From the NCBI GenBank assembly GCA_026390165.1, contig JAPLGM010000016.1:62001-126000 (forward strand): a DNA stretch of 64,000 nt. The letters run 5' to 3'. The position numbers were made by a program, and so were the translations under genes. The notes below the pieces were generated by a model. It was not told the origin of the DNA. It was given only the letters and a program-made list of their open reading frames with translations, and did no database searches. Shown here piece after piece: positions 1-7,468 of the stretch (positions are counted from its first letter, which is position 1; each line of letters opens with the position of its first letter). Source of the DNA: Campylobacterales bacterium (GTDB taxonomy: Bacteria > Campylobacterota > Campylobacteria > Campylobacterales > Sulfurimonadaceae).

Positions 1-1325
1 AGATTATCACGAATACGCACTTGAGGCATTAAAAATCCAAAATCAGAGGCAATTTTACGGCGCATTGATCGGATCCGTTCTAATAGATCCCCCCCCTGAT
101 TACTATCGGCAAGGCGGATAAGCTGATACCCCAAGGTGAGTTCAAGCATCTCAATTTTGAGAATATCTTCAAGGGCAGCTTCTTCTTCTTTGGCAATCTC
201 TTCATTCGATTTTTTACGCGGTGCTGTGGAAGGTGTTGCTCCCCCTTGCGCATCGACAGCTCCCGAGGCAGCTTTTTTAGCACCGGTTTCTGTTGGTGCC
301 GTTAGCACAAAATCCCCCTTCTCGTATCGGTAGAGGGCATACCCAAGTCCTAAAAAAATCAAGCCGACAAATCCCATCGAAAGGGTTGGTAAACCGGGGG
401 TGATAGCAAATAGCATCATAATTACCCCGACGATAATCATCACCTTGGCATTACCCATAAGTTGTTTGATACTTCCCTCGGCAAAGTTGCTTTGGTCATC
501 ATTAGAACCACGGGTGATCATAATACCCGTTGCGGTGGAGATGATAAGGGCAGGTACTTGAGAGACTAAACCATCCCCGATGGTTAGAATAGTATAGGTT
601 TGAGCACTTTGGGCGGCATCGAGATCAAACTGAAAAACTCCGATGAGAAATCCGCCAATAATATTAATAAAGGTGATGATGATCCCAGCAATCGCATCCC
701 CTTTGATAAACTTGCTCGAACCGTCCATCGCCCCGTAGAAGCTGGCATCTTGTAAAATTGCTGCACGACGTTGTTTCGCTTCTGATTCTTCAATAAGACC
801 GCTGTTGAGATCCGCATCAATTGCCATCTGTTTTCCGGGCATCGCATCAAGGGTAAAACGGGCTGCAACTTCGGCAACGCGCCCTGAACCTTTGGTAATA
901 ACCATGAAGTTAATCAAAACCAATATAGTAAAGACGATAACTCCGATGACCATATTCCCCCCGACGACAAAATTCCCGAAGCTCGTAATGATGTCACTGA
1001 CCGCCTCAGGTCCTTCATGCCCTTTACTCAAAATCATACGGGTAGTGGCAATATTGAGAGAAAGCCTAAAAAGGGTGATAATCAACAATAAAGTAGGAAA
1101 TGTTGTCAGATCGGTGGGTTTTGGAATATAGAGTGAAATAAGCAAAATCAAAACAGATATGGAGATGACAATAGCGAGAAAAAAATCGAGCATTCCACTG
1201 GGAAGAGGGATGATGATGATCGCCAAAATCGTCATAACAAAGAAAACGACACTAAGATCCCGTGACGCAAAAATTGCCGATATAATCGATTGACTCGTAA
1301 AGGAGTTGTTTTTTGCTTTAGCCAA
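1..1325 (-). CDS. flhA: Flagellar biosynthesis protein FlhA (3' end beyond window)
   Basis: FlhA is the large inner-membrane subunit of the flagellar type III export gate. Its N-terminal membrane domain conducts protons and its cytoplasmic domain docks chaperone-substrate complexes. The reverse strand reads about 441 codons without a stop and runs off the left edge. It begins MAKAKNNSF, then has several hydrophobic helices, and contains the conserved stretches [35 protein letters not shown] and [13 protein letters not shown] of the FlhA family. The cytoplasmic domain starts just before the window ends. The best start is TTG at 1325-1323, in frame and one codon after the stop of the Rrf2 gene, behind a weak AGAAGAG. 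The Rrf2-flhA pair next to rpsO matches the order in Campylobacter, so co-transcription with the regulator is likely. Identity is near certain; the exact start is less so. Confidence 0.95.
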   Translation of the reverse strand, partial: MAKAKNNSFTSQSIISAIFASRDLSVVFFVMTILAIIIIPLPSGMLDFFLAIVISISVLILLISLYIPKPTDLTTFPTLLLIITLFRLSLNIATTRMILSKGHEGPEAVSDIITSFGNFVVGGNMVIGVIVFTILVLINFMVITKGSGRVAEVAARFTLDAMPGKQMAIDADLNSGLIEESEAKQRRAAILQDASFYGAMDGSSKFIKGDAIAGIIITFINIIGGFLIGVFQFDLDAAQSAQTYTILTIGDGLVSQVPALIISTATGIMITRGSNDDQSNFAEGSIKQLMGNAKVMIIVGVIMMLFAITPGLPTLSMGFVGLIFLGLGYALYRYEKGDFVLTAPTETGAKKAASGAVDAQGGATPSTAPRKKSNEEIAKEEEAALEDILKIEMLELTLGYQLIRLADSNQGGDLLERIRSMRRKIASDFGFLMPQVRIRDN

Positions 1326-1328
1326 GTT

Positions 1329-1733
1329 TTACTCTTCTAAAATAGCTTCAAGAGTGAGTATCCCCAAAAATGCGTCTACTTTTCCTTGCAATCGATTGAG
1401 AAATGGCCACAATGAACACGTGCTTGCTTGTTTGGAGGGGCAATCTTCCTTGGTAGGAGAACAGTTAAAAACGGCAGGACTTTTCCCTTCAGCCGCCTCC
1501 ATTACGTCAAGGACGGTAATCTCACTACTTTTACGGGCAAGTTCAAACCCCCCGTTTACCCCTTTGAACGATTTTAAAATCCCTTTACGCGCAAGTGCTT
1601 GGAGAATTTTGGCTAAAAAACTTTTGGAAATATCGAGTTCACGCGAGAGAGTCTCCACATCAAGAGGATGTGATGCTTTGGATAAAATGATAAGCGACAA
1701 TAAAGCGTATTCACTCGCACGGGTCATTAGCAT
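1329..1733 (-). CDS. Rrf2 family transcriptional regulator, probable Fe-S sensor
   Basis: This 134-residue protein is an Rrf2-type winged-helix regulator, the family of IscR, NsrR and RsrR. The DNA-binding half lies at residues 1-75, with the recognition region SKSFLAKILQALARKG and the wing KGVNGGFELAR. Three cysteines (C91, C98, C106) sit where IscR and NsrR bind an iron-sulfur cluster, so redox, NO or Fe-S sensing is inferred; the ligand cannot be told from sequence. The start at 1733 has a good GAAGGA nine bases upstream; a second ATG two codons later is possible. It lies directly upstream of flhA on the same strand and diverges from rpsO. Confidence 0.9.
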   Translation of the reverse strand: MLMTRASEYALLSLIILSKASHPLDVETLSRELDISKSFLAKILQALARKGILKSFKGVNGGFELARKSSEITVLDVMEAAEGKSPAVFNCSPTKEDCPSKQASTCSLWPFLNRLQGKVDAFLGILTLEAILEE

Positions 1734-1820
1734 TGTTGGGAATCCTTCTGTAAATAAGGAGAATATTATAGCTTTAAAAATATTAGAGAGAGTTTGAGAG
1801 GAAAAAAAGAGTTTTTTCGC

Positions 1821-1826
1821 TATACT
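1821..1826 (+). promoter_or_regulatory. Putative -10 element for rpsO
   Basis: TATACT lies 65 bases upstream of the rpsO start, in the gap between the divergent Rrf2 gene and rpsO. No convincing -35 sits at 16-18 bases. This is normal for Campylobacterota promoters, which often rely on an extended -10 and a T-rich upstream stretch. A strong CAGGAGG ribosome-binding site follows just before rpsO. Confidence 0.35.
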
Positions 1827-1890
1827 TCCGATCCTGCTTTACAAGAGTTATCTTGTATTAGTAAATTTAACTACCCATCAGGAGGCTATT

Positions 1891-2166
1891 ATGGCTTTAG
1901 ATACGGCTAAAAAAATCGAAATTATCAAAGAATTTCAACGAACAGAGGGTGATACCGGTTCAAGTGAAGTACAAATTGCGTTGCTTTCAAAGCGTATCAG
2001 TGATTTGACTGAGCACCTTAAAATCTTCAAAAAAGATCACTCATCACGCTTAGGTCTTTTGAAGCTTGTTGGTCAACGTCGTCGTTTGATGCGTTATTTG
2101 AAACGTACAAACCGCGCAAGTTACAACAAATTAATCGCTGAACTTGGTATCCGCGACAATATCTAA
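1891..2166 (+). CDS. rpsO: 30S ribosomal protein S15
   Basis: S15 is a primary-binding protein of the central domain of 16S rRNA. The 91-residue protein has the usual family length and carries the hallmark stretches [28 protein letters not shown] and [18 protein letters not shown] strong CAGGAGG site precedes the ATG. It diverges from the Rrf2-flhA pair, and tandem hairpins follow the stop. In many bacteria S15 represses its own mRNA; nothing here proves or excludes this. Confidence 0.98.
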   Translation: MALDTAKKIEIIKEFQRTEGDTGSSEVQIALLSKRISDLTEHLKIFKKDHSSRLGLLKLVGQRRRLMRYLKRTNRASYNKLIAELGIRDNI

Positions 2167-2207
2167 GGTTTTTCCTTAGGTTTTCTGCCTCGAAAGAGGT
2201 AGTTTTT
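2163..2207 (+). terminator. Tandem hairpin terminator after rpsO
   Basis: Two stem-loops follow one another. The first is CTAAGG/CCTTAG with a T5 loop, beginning at the rpsO stop codon. The second is CTGCCTC-GAAA-GAGGTAG (one G-U pair) followed directly by five T residues. The second has the classic intrinsic terminator shape. Confidence 0.75.
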
Positions 2208-2302
2208 ATTCTTCCACAAATCCCACTCCTTTTTTAAAAACTCCTTCTCTTTAACTATTATTTGCTACTATATCCTTATTAAAAATATCAGGAGAACTTA
2301 TT

Positions 2303-2701
2303 ATGAAAATTGCTGTACCTGTCATGGATGAAACACTAAAACTCGCAGGAAATGCGGGGCACACCCCTTATTTTGCTGTCTATAATCTCAAAGGGGGAAT
2401 GTTTAAAAGCTTTGAATTTGAAGCGTTACGTCCAAATCCAAAAGTTGCGGGAGAAGATCAGCACGATCACGATCATGATGAGCACCATACGTGCGATCAT
2501 GATGCCAATGATGTTGAACATATCAAAGCGCACGATACCATGGCGGACGCTATCGGAGATTGTGATTATCTGGTTGTCAAAATGGCATGTAAAAATACGG
2601 CTAAGAGTATGATGAATTTAGGGGTAAAACTTAAAAAATACAACGGCTCAGAAGTGCAAGCGGATAAGATCCTAATGGAGCTAGCACCTCAGTTCGTCTA
2701 A
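2303..2701 (+). CDS. NifX/NifB-type dinitrogenase cofactor-domain protein with His-rich insert
   Basis: The 132-residue protein has the ribonuclease H-like fold of the Di-Nitro_Fe-Mo family (NifX, NafY, the C-terminus of NifB). It starts MKIAVPVMD, has the expected GHTPYFAVYNL core, and ends with an ADAIGDCDYLVVKMACKNT segment typical of the glycine/cysteine turn. The odd part is an insertion around residues 53-66, very rich in His and Asp with a cysteine (DQHDHDHDEHHTCDHD), which looks like a metal-binding loop. The family handles metal clusters, but no nif genes are visible here, so a general metal or Fe-S role is more likely than FeMo-co. An AGGAGA site precedes the ATG. Confidence 0.75.
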   Translation: MKIAVPVMDETLKLAGNAGHTPYFAVYNLKGGMFKSFEFEALRPNPKVAGEDQHDHDHDEHHTCDHDANDVEHIKAHDTMADAIGDCDYLVVKMACKNTAKSMMNLGVKLKKYNGSEVQADKILMELAPQFV

Positions 2702-2716
2702 AACATCAATGAGAGC

Positions 2717-3058
2717 TCACACATCGTGATGATAGTGTTCCAATATCCGTTGGTACTCTTCATACACTTGTCGCGGTGTGAGTGAGTTTTTATACATTTT
2801 GAGAATCTGACGGACAAAGTCAATAGGGTATTCGACCGTTAATCCTGTATTACGTGCATAAACTTTCGCAAGCGTTTCGTACATTCCTGCATAAATGTCC
2901 GGCTCTTCACGCAAGAGGCGTTGAAGATTCTCTTCGGCTTGAATGAGTTTCGCATCATTAAACTCCCCACGTTCATGGATTGTTTTTCGAATCTCGACAT
3001 AATCCTTGAGACTTTTTTTGTTGAGTATGAAGTCGGTAAAAGTTTCGATGAGTGACAT
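2717..3058 (-). CDS. Conserved hypothetical protein, small helical
   Basis: I do not recognise a family for this 113-residue protein. It looks soluble and almost entirely alpha-helical, with many charged residues (KTIHERGEFNDAKLIQAEENL), no signal peptide and no membrane segment. An AAGGAG site lies six bases before the ATG, and composition resembles core genes. It converges with the NifX-like gene, leaving about 15 bases between stops, and diverges from the following ATPase gene. Confidence 0.7.
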   Translation of the reverse strand: MSLIETFTDFILNKKSLKDYVEIRKTIHERGEFNDAKLIQAEENLQRLLREEPDIYAGMYETLAKVYARNTGLTVEYPIDFVRQILKMYKNSLTPRQVYEEYQRILEHYHHDV

Positions 3059-3141
3059 TGTTTCTCCTTATTATTCCATTGAACTATTGTACGCCTGAAG
3101 TGTAGCAATAGTGTAGCAGGGATAAAACTTCACTTTTGAGT

Positions 3142-3181
3142 ATTACAAAAGCTCCCCTACCGTATAATCATACCAATAACA
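3142..3181 (+). repeat. Promoter-bearing direct repeat, copy 1
   Basis: This 40-base segment recurs at 4748-4787 with two mismatches; the first 29 bases are identical. Both copies contain CCGTATAATCA, a good -10 hexamer (TATAAT at 3163-3168 here). Copy 1 lies upstream of the ATPase-nuclease gene and copy 2 directly downstream of it, ahead of a DUF1566 gene. The repeat could be a duplicated promoter or the scar of an insertion. Confidence 0.75.
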
Positions 3182-3205
3182 CTAGCCAATTGTAGGATTA
3201 CGATA

Positions 3206-4741
3206 ATGAAAAAATTACCTATTGGGATATCAACACTTAGTAAAATTATCGAAGGTGGTTATCTTTATGTCGATAAAACAAAAATAGCCCTTGATTTGAT
3301 TGAAAACGGTGGAGGATACTACTTCCTCTCTCGTCCCCGACGGTTCGGTAAATCTTTATTTTTGGATACATTAAAAACTATTTTTGATGGCGAAAAAGAG
3401 CTTTTCAGAGGGCTTTATATTTATGATAAATTGGAGTTTGAAAAATATCCTGTTGTTCGTATCAGTTTTAATGATGGAGATTTTAAAACCAAAGAGAGCT
3501 TTACCCAAACGATTTATGAGATACTCAAAATAAATCAACGAAATTTAGGGATAACGTGCGATACTGATTTATCGCTTAGTGGTTGTTTTCGGGAATTAAT
3601 CTATAAAGCGTATGAAAAATACAACCAAAAAGTCGTTATTTTAGTCGATGAATACGATAAACCCATCTTAGATAATATTGAAGAGACTGAAGTCGCACGA
3701 GAAATGAGAGATATACTTAAAGGATTTTACAGCGTTATCAAAGGGGCGGATGAATACCTCAAATTCGTCTTCATCACAGGGGTCAGTAAATTCTCAAAAG
3801 TTTCTCTCTTCTCAGGACTCAACAACATTGAAGATATAACTCTCGATAAGAAATATGCGACAATTTGTGGTTATACCCAAAACGATGTGGAGACAACTTT
3901 TTCCGAACATCTAAAAGGGCAAGACTTTAGCAAGATCAAACACTGGTACAACGGCTATAAGTTCTTAGGGGAAGGGGTTTATAATCCGTTTGATATTTTG
4001 CTTTTTATCTCAAAGGGATTTGAATATAGAAACTATTGGTTCAGCACCGCAACCCCTACCTTTTTACTCAAATTGATCGAAAAAAACAGTTACTTTTTAC
4101 CTGATTTTGAAAACATAGTCCAAGATGAGTCGATGCTTAATAGCTTTGATGTGGATAATATTCAACTAGAAACCCTAATGTGGCAAACAGGATATTTGAC
4201 GATTGAATCCTCAAGAGAGACTCCAAGGGGGATATTGTACGGCTTAACAATTCCCAATCAAGAAGTAAGAGTCTCACTGTTGGGAAGTATGGCTGATTTT
4301 ATGTCCAAAATATCAAATTCTGTATCCATCCATAATAATATTTATGAAGCATTACTCCAAACCAACTTCCCAAACCTCGAAAAATCGATCAAATCCCTCT
4401 TTGCTTCTATTCCCTATAATCTGTATGTCAATAATCCTATGTTTGAACGTGAGGGTTATTACGTCTCTGTTTTTTATGCGTACATTAAATCTATGGGGCT
4501 AGAGATAACCGTAGAAGAAGCAACCAATCACGGACGAATCGATATGGTTATCAAATATCCCAATGCCATTTTCGTCACCGAATTCAAAGTCGATGGGACA
4601 AATTCACTAGCGCAAATCAAAGCGATGAACTACCACGAAAAGTATGCAGACGATGGACGGGATGTTTATCTTTTGGGATTGGAATTTGATAAAGAGGCGC
4701 GAAATATTAGTACGTTGGAGTGGGAGCGGGTAGAGGAATAG
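3206..4741 (+). CDS. AAA-ATPase-like protein with PD-(D/E)XK nuclease-like C-terminus
   Basis: This 511-residue protein belongs to the widespread group with an N-terminal AAA-ATPase-like domain (PF09820 type) and a C-terminal PD-(D/E)XK nuclease-superfamily domain (PF08011 type). The start has the characteristic GGYLYVDKT, a Walker A variant SRPRRFGKSLF near residue 45 and a Walker B VVILVDEYDKP near residue 150. The C-terminal domain shows HGRIDMVI followed by FVTEFKV, where the D and the E-x-K supply the nuclease core. Function is unknown; many copies occur per genome in Bacteroidetes and Campylobacterota, and mobile or defence roles have been suggested. It sits alone between two copies of a 40-base repeat. 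Confidence 0.85.
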   Translation: MKKLPIGISTLSKIIEGGYLYVDKTKIALDLIENGGGYYFLSRPRRFGKSLFLDTLKTIFDGEKELFRGLYIYDKLEFEKYPVVRISFNDGDFKTKESFTQTIYEILKINQRNLGITCDTDLSLSGCFRELIYKAYEKYNQKVVILVDEYDKPILDNIEETEVAREMRDILKGFYSVIKGADEYLKFVFITGVSKFSKVSLFSGLNNIEDITLDKKYATICGYTQNDVETTFSEHLKGQDFSKIKHWYNGYKFLGEGVYNPFDILLFISKGFEYRNYWFSTATPTFLLKLIEKNSYFLPDFENIVQDESMLNSFDVDNIQLETLMWQTGYLTIESSRETPRGILYGLTIPNQEVRVSLLGSMADFMSKISNSVSIHNNIYEALLQTNFPNLEKSIKSLFASIPYNLYVNNPMFEREGYYVSVFYAYIKSMGLEITVEEATNHGRIDMVIKYPNAIFVTEFKVDGTNSLAQIKAMNYHEKYADDGRDVYLLGLEFDKEARNISTLEWERVEE

Positions 4742-4747
4742 TTGATG

Positions 4748-4787
4748 ATTACAAAAGCTCCCCTACCGTATAATCACACCAACAACA
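4748..4787 (+). repeat. Promoter-bearing direct repeat, copy 2
   Basis: Second copy of the repeat at 3142-3181, starting seven bases after the ATPase stop codon. Its TATAAT lies at 4769-4774 and would drive the DUF1566 gene at 4825. The two differences are both pyrimidine changes in the last ten bases, so the copies are recent or under selection. Confidence 0.75.
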
Positions 4788-4824
4788 TAAAAATAACCGT
4801 CATTCCATAAAAAGGCGCCCCTTC

Positions 4825-5220
4825 ATGAAAAAAGCCCTCCTATCCCTAACCCTCATCACTATCCTTGCCAATGCCGAAATGATCCGTATCGATAATAAAG
4901 AAGTCGTCATTGACACCGACACGGAACTAATGTGGCAAGACAGCAACGATGCAAAAACGGTAAGAAAAAAGTGGCAAGACTCAATCAATTATTGTGAAAA
5001 TCTCTCTTTCGCAGGTTTTAATGATTGGCGACTTCCAGATAAAGAGACCCTCAACGCCCTCTATCCTAATAAAGAATATTTAACAAATGTAGTAAATGAA
5101 GCTTATTGGTCATCGTCGAGAGGTGTGTTTGAAGTGGGTTTCTACGATGGCTATGTTCTTGCCTCCACTCGGAACAGTAACTATTATGTACGTTGTGTGC
5201 GGAGCATGAAGCCGAAATAG
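4825..5220 (+). CDS. Secreted DUF1566 (Lcl C-terminal type) protein
   Basis: A 131-residue exported protein. An N-terminal signal peptide (MKKALLSLTLITILANA, cut after the alanine) is followed by one DUF1566 domain. Family marks are TELMWQD, CENLSFAGFNDWRLPDKETL, EAYWSSS and YYVRCVRSM near the C-terminus. The two cysteines (in YCEN and RCVR) may form a disulfide. DUF1566 domains occur in many surface proteins; the binding role is unknown. A promoter inside the preceding repeat copy probably drives it. Confidence 0.8.
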   Translation: MKKALLSLTLITILANAEMIRIDNKEVVIDTDTELMWQDSNDAKTVRKKWQDSINYCENLSFAGFNDWRLPDKETLNALYPNKEYLTNVVNEAYWSSSRGVFEVGFYDGYVLASTRNSNYYVRCVRSMKPK

Positions 5221-5330
5221 TGAGACTGCAAGAAAAATACCGCCATGACGTTGAGGAGAGTCTAAAGATGGGAGACATCAAACGGCAAGAACCTCAGATT
5301 GAGGGGAATAGGGCGATAGGGTTACGATGA
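5221..5330 (+). pseudogene. Possible 3' remnant of an unknown coding gene
   Basis: Between the DUF1566 and nucleotidyltransferase genes one forward frame stays open for about 40 codons up to a TGA at 5328-5330. It reads as a normal charged helical tail (EAEIVRLQEKYRHDVEESL) without a start of its own. It may be the end of a gene cut away by rearrangement. I cannot name a family, and chance is not excluded. Confidence 0.3.
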
Positions 5331-5364
5331 TTAAGATTTTATTTGCGAATAAGAAAGGAAAAGT

Positions 5365-5679
5365 ATGAATTCAAGTGAAATTACAAATTTACTGAAAGAA
5401 TCGAAACATAGATATTCAAACGAAAGTGTAAATATAATCGGTATTTTTGGTAGTTTTAGCAAACAAACACAAACGGACACAAGCGATATTGATATAGCCT
5501 ATACTCTTGATAAAAATCTCTTTTTTGAAAAATACAGAGGGTTTGCAGCTGTTTCAAAAATAGCAGATATAAAAGATGAATTAGCGAGAAAGTTCCATAG
5601 AAAAGTTGATTTTGTATCGCTTGAGAACTCAAATATCCATTTAGTGGAAGCGATTAAAAGAGAGATGATTTATGTTTGA
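5365..5679 (+). CDS. MNT-type nucleotidyltransferase (MntA-like antitoxin)
   Basis: This 104-residue protein is a minimal nucleotidyltransferase of the DNA polymerase beta fold. It shows the G-S motif and catalytic DxD in GIFGSFSKQ..TSDIDIAY and a later aspartate in VDFVSLEN. In MntA/HepT systems the enzyme adds AMP to the HEPN toxin and silences it. Here the next gene, overlapping by eight bases, is indeed a HEPN protein but is truncated. The pair thus looks like an antitoxin left with a broken toxin. Start and AAAGGAAAAG site are convincing. Confidence 0.85.
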   Translation: MNSSEITNLLKESKHRYSNESVNIIGIFGSFSKQTQTDTSDIDIAYTLDKNLFFEKYRGFAAVSKIADIKDELARKFHRKVDFVSLENSNIHLVEAIKREMIYV

Positions 5680-5887
5680 GCCAATGAATAGAATCAAAAA
5701 TATAGATAAAAAATCAAAGCTTATTGGTAGTATTTTGAGTGACTATGATGGCAAAATCTCACTAGCCCTGCAAGATGAAACAAAATCAAGACCAGCCATA
5801 TTGATGCACTTGATTTCAATTGCAGAACAAATAAATAAACTTAAAGATGAAAGTGCTTTTGAAATACTAAAAAGGTACTCAAATTGA
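5672..5887 (+). pseudogene. HepT-like HEPN toxin, truncated after N-terminal half
   Basis: This 71-residue frame matches the first half of HepT/DUF86 HEPN proteins: long helices with MHLISIAEQINKL at the position where the family has a conserved AxxxIG-like helix. Full HepT proteins are about 110-140 residues and carry the RNase motif R-x4-6-H-x-Y near the C-terminus. That part is absent; the frame stops within four bases of the next gene's TTG start. The toxin is therefore probably dead. It could alternatively be a reduced partner retained for the antitoxin. Confidence 0.65.
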
Positions 5888-6894
5888 AAAAAACAGTACT
5901 TCTTATTGTAAGTCTCTTAACTCAACTATCTGCAGACGCTCCCGCATGGTTTGGAACCTTGTCTAGCAGCGCAGGCTATGAGATTATCGGTTACGGGGAG
6001 GGGGTGAGTCTCGATGAAGCAAAAGCCAACGCCAAGTCGGATATTGCCAAAACCATCCGTTCCCATATTGATTCGACGTTTACGACGCAAACCTCGGTGA
6101 ATAATGCGACGCTAGAGCACAATGCCAGCCATAGCGTTCGGGAAACGAGTAACCTTACCCTTAGTGATGTGGTGATGCTCCAACGTGATCAAAAGAATGG
6201 ACATTTTTACGTAGCGTTGCAGTATGACAACCGCCCCCTTTTTATCAAGCTTGCCAGACTAGGGGGGCAAGCGCTTTGTGGTGAGCCAAATCCCTATCTT
6301 GCGCAAACTTCCATCCTCAAAAATCTCTCTACCGAGCTTAACTGTACAACATCCGTAGAGATCACACGGGATCAAAACGGATGGTATTTGGGTCGTGGAG
6401 AATATCGTGTTGTTTTAAACGAGTCCGATTTTGAGAACTTGATGATCGAAGCCTCCAACGGTTCATTACGGCTAAGTGCCACCCCTTCACGGGTCAATGT
6501 CGATGAAGCGTATACGTTAAGTTTGGATGCTCTACCATTTTCAGGATATTTGTCGCTATTTGATGTTTATGATGACGGTCGGGTTGTGGTGATGGAAAAA
6601 AATATTGATCTCACACGACAGCTGAAAAAAAAGCTCCTTTATCCGAATGATATTCGTCACGAAGATCAATTAGTCGGCGGGTTGAATGTTCCTTTGAAGG
6701 ATGCGTTGGATTTGTGTGTCGCGGTTGTTTCGAACAAACCGTTAGAACTATCGAAATTTACTCCAATGGGAGAAACAACGGAAAAAGGGGAGCGGGCGTA
6801 TGCGATGGATCGACTGCTCTCTTTGATGAAAAATAATCCGTTTGCAACGACGGTTGTCACAACACGTGCGGTAAAAGTTTCCAGAAAATATTAA
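5884..6894 (+). CDS. Secreted LPP20-domain protein with DUF4384-like C-terminus
   Basis: A 336-residue exported protein starting from TTG at 5884, overlapping the HEPN remnant by four bases. A signal peptide ending near LSADA leads into an LPP20-type domain (residues ~20-120): APAWFG, IIGYGEGVSLDEAKANAKSDIAK. Around residues 195-285 a DUF4384-like beta domain follows (LRLSATPSRVNVDEAYTL, GYLSLFDVYDDGRVVV). LPP20 is the family of FlgP and the Helicobacter LPP20 lipoprotein; there is no lipobox here, so the protein is probably periplasmic. It is the first gene of a same-strand trio with the next two, in a locus dense in LPP20-like genes. Confidence 0.75.
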   Translation: MKKTVLLIVSLLTQLSADAPAWFGTLSSSAGYEIIGYGEGVSLDEAKANAKSDIAKTIRSHIDSTFTTQTSVNNATLEHNASHSVRETSNLTLSDVVMLQRDQKNGHFYVALQYDNRPLFIKLARLGGQALCGEPNPYLAQTSILKNLSTELNCTTSVEITRDQNGWYLGRGEYRVVLNESDFENLMIEASNGSLRLSATPSRVNVDEAYTLSLDALPFSGYLSLFDVYDDGRVVVMEKNIDLTRQLKKKLLYPNDIRHEDQLVGGLNVPLKDALDLCVAVVSNKPLELSKFTPMGETTEKGERAYAMDRLLSLMKNNPFATTVVTTRAVKVSRKY

Positions 6895-6912
6895 AATCAA
6901 AAGGGGTGGCTC

Positions 6913-7467
6913 ATGTTAGAAGCGATTATTTTAAAACTTATCACGTCGTTGACGGGGTATTTGTTTTCTGCCACGATGGACAGTTTCAAAAGCATTGAGA
7001 TAGAGGGGGCTCCGAGTTGGTATGGTAAGAATCTCGACCATGATAATCTTTATGCCTACGGATATGCCCGTGGAGATATGGAGTCGGTGGAGAGTGCGCG
7101 GGAGAATTGTAAAACAGCGATGGTGTATCGTTTGAATGATCTCAATGAAATTATTATTTATGACAACTTTCGTAACATCAAAGAGCCCAAAGAGCAAGCA
7201 TTGATTAATGCCTATAAAAATGATACACAATTAAAAGTGTTCGTTAACAAAGCGATGCAGTTTGAAAAAATTGAACACTTTGAGATGGAAGAGAAAGGGC
7301 TTTTCACTAAAGCACGCCCTGCTCAGACATTCGCAGGGGGGATGATCCCCAAAACGGCTATCATTGCCTACCAAAAAGAGCGGTTGGAGAAGATCAAAAC
7401 CTCATTAAGTACCTTTCGATTTACCCAAGGGATGGATGAACTCGATAGTGAAATGGAAGGAAAATAG
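6913..7467 (+). CDS. Hypothetical LPP20-like protein
   Basis: A 184-residue protein with a hydrophobic N-terminus (MLEAIILKLITSLTGYLFSA) that could be a signal anchor. It then has GAPSWYGKN, LYAYGYARGDMESVESARENCKTAM, the same P-x-W ... G-x-A ... A-x-x-x-C/A pattern as the LPP20 proteins around it. The C-terminal half (residues 95-184) is charged and helical and not recognisable. It sits between the LPP20-DUF4384 gene and the transglutaminase-like gene, overlapping neither, in one apparent operon. Confidence 0.6.
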   Translation: MLEAIILKLITSLTGYLFSATMDSFKSIEIEGAPSWYGKNLDHDNLYAYGYARGDMESVESARENCKTAMVYRLNDLNEIIIYDNFRNIKEPKEQALINAYKNDTQLKVFVNKAMQFEKIEHFEMEEKGLFTKARPAQTFAGGMIPKTAIIAYQKERLEKIKTSLSTFRFTQGMDELDSEMEGK

Positions 7468-7468
7468 G

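Noticed and set aside
1306-1797. Long forward frame opposite the Rrf2 gene
   Set aside because: It is the antisense of a clear Rrf2 regulator and has no ribosome-binding site or family resemblance.
7436-7468. Earlier start of the transglutaminase-like gene
   Set aside because: It would place a charged extension before a good signal peptide and lies within the preceding gene.
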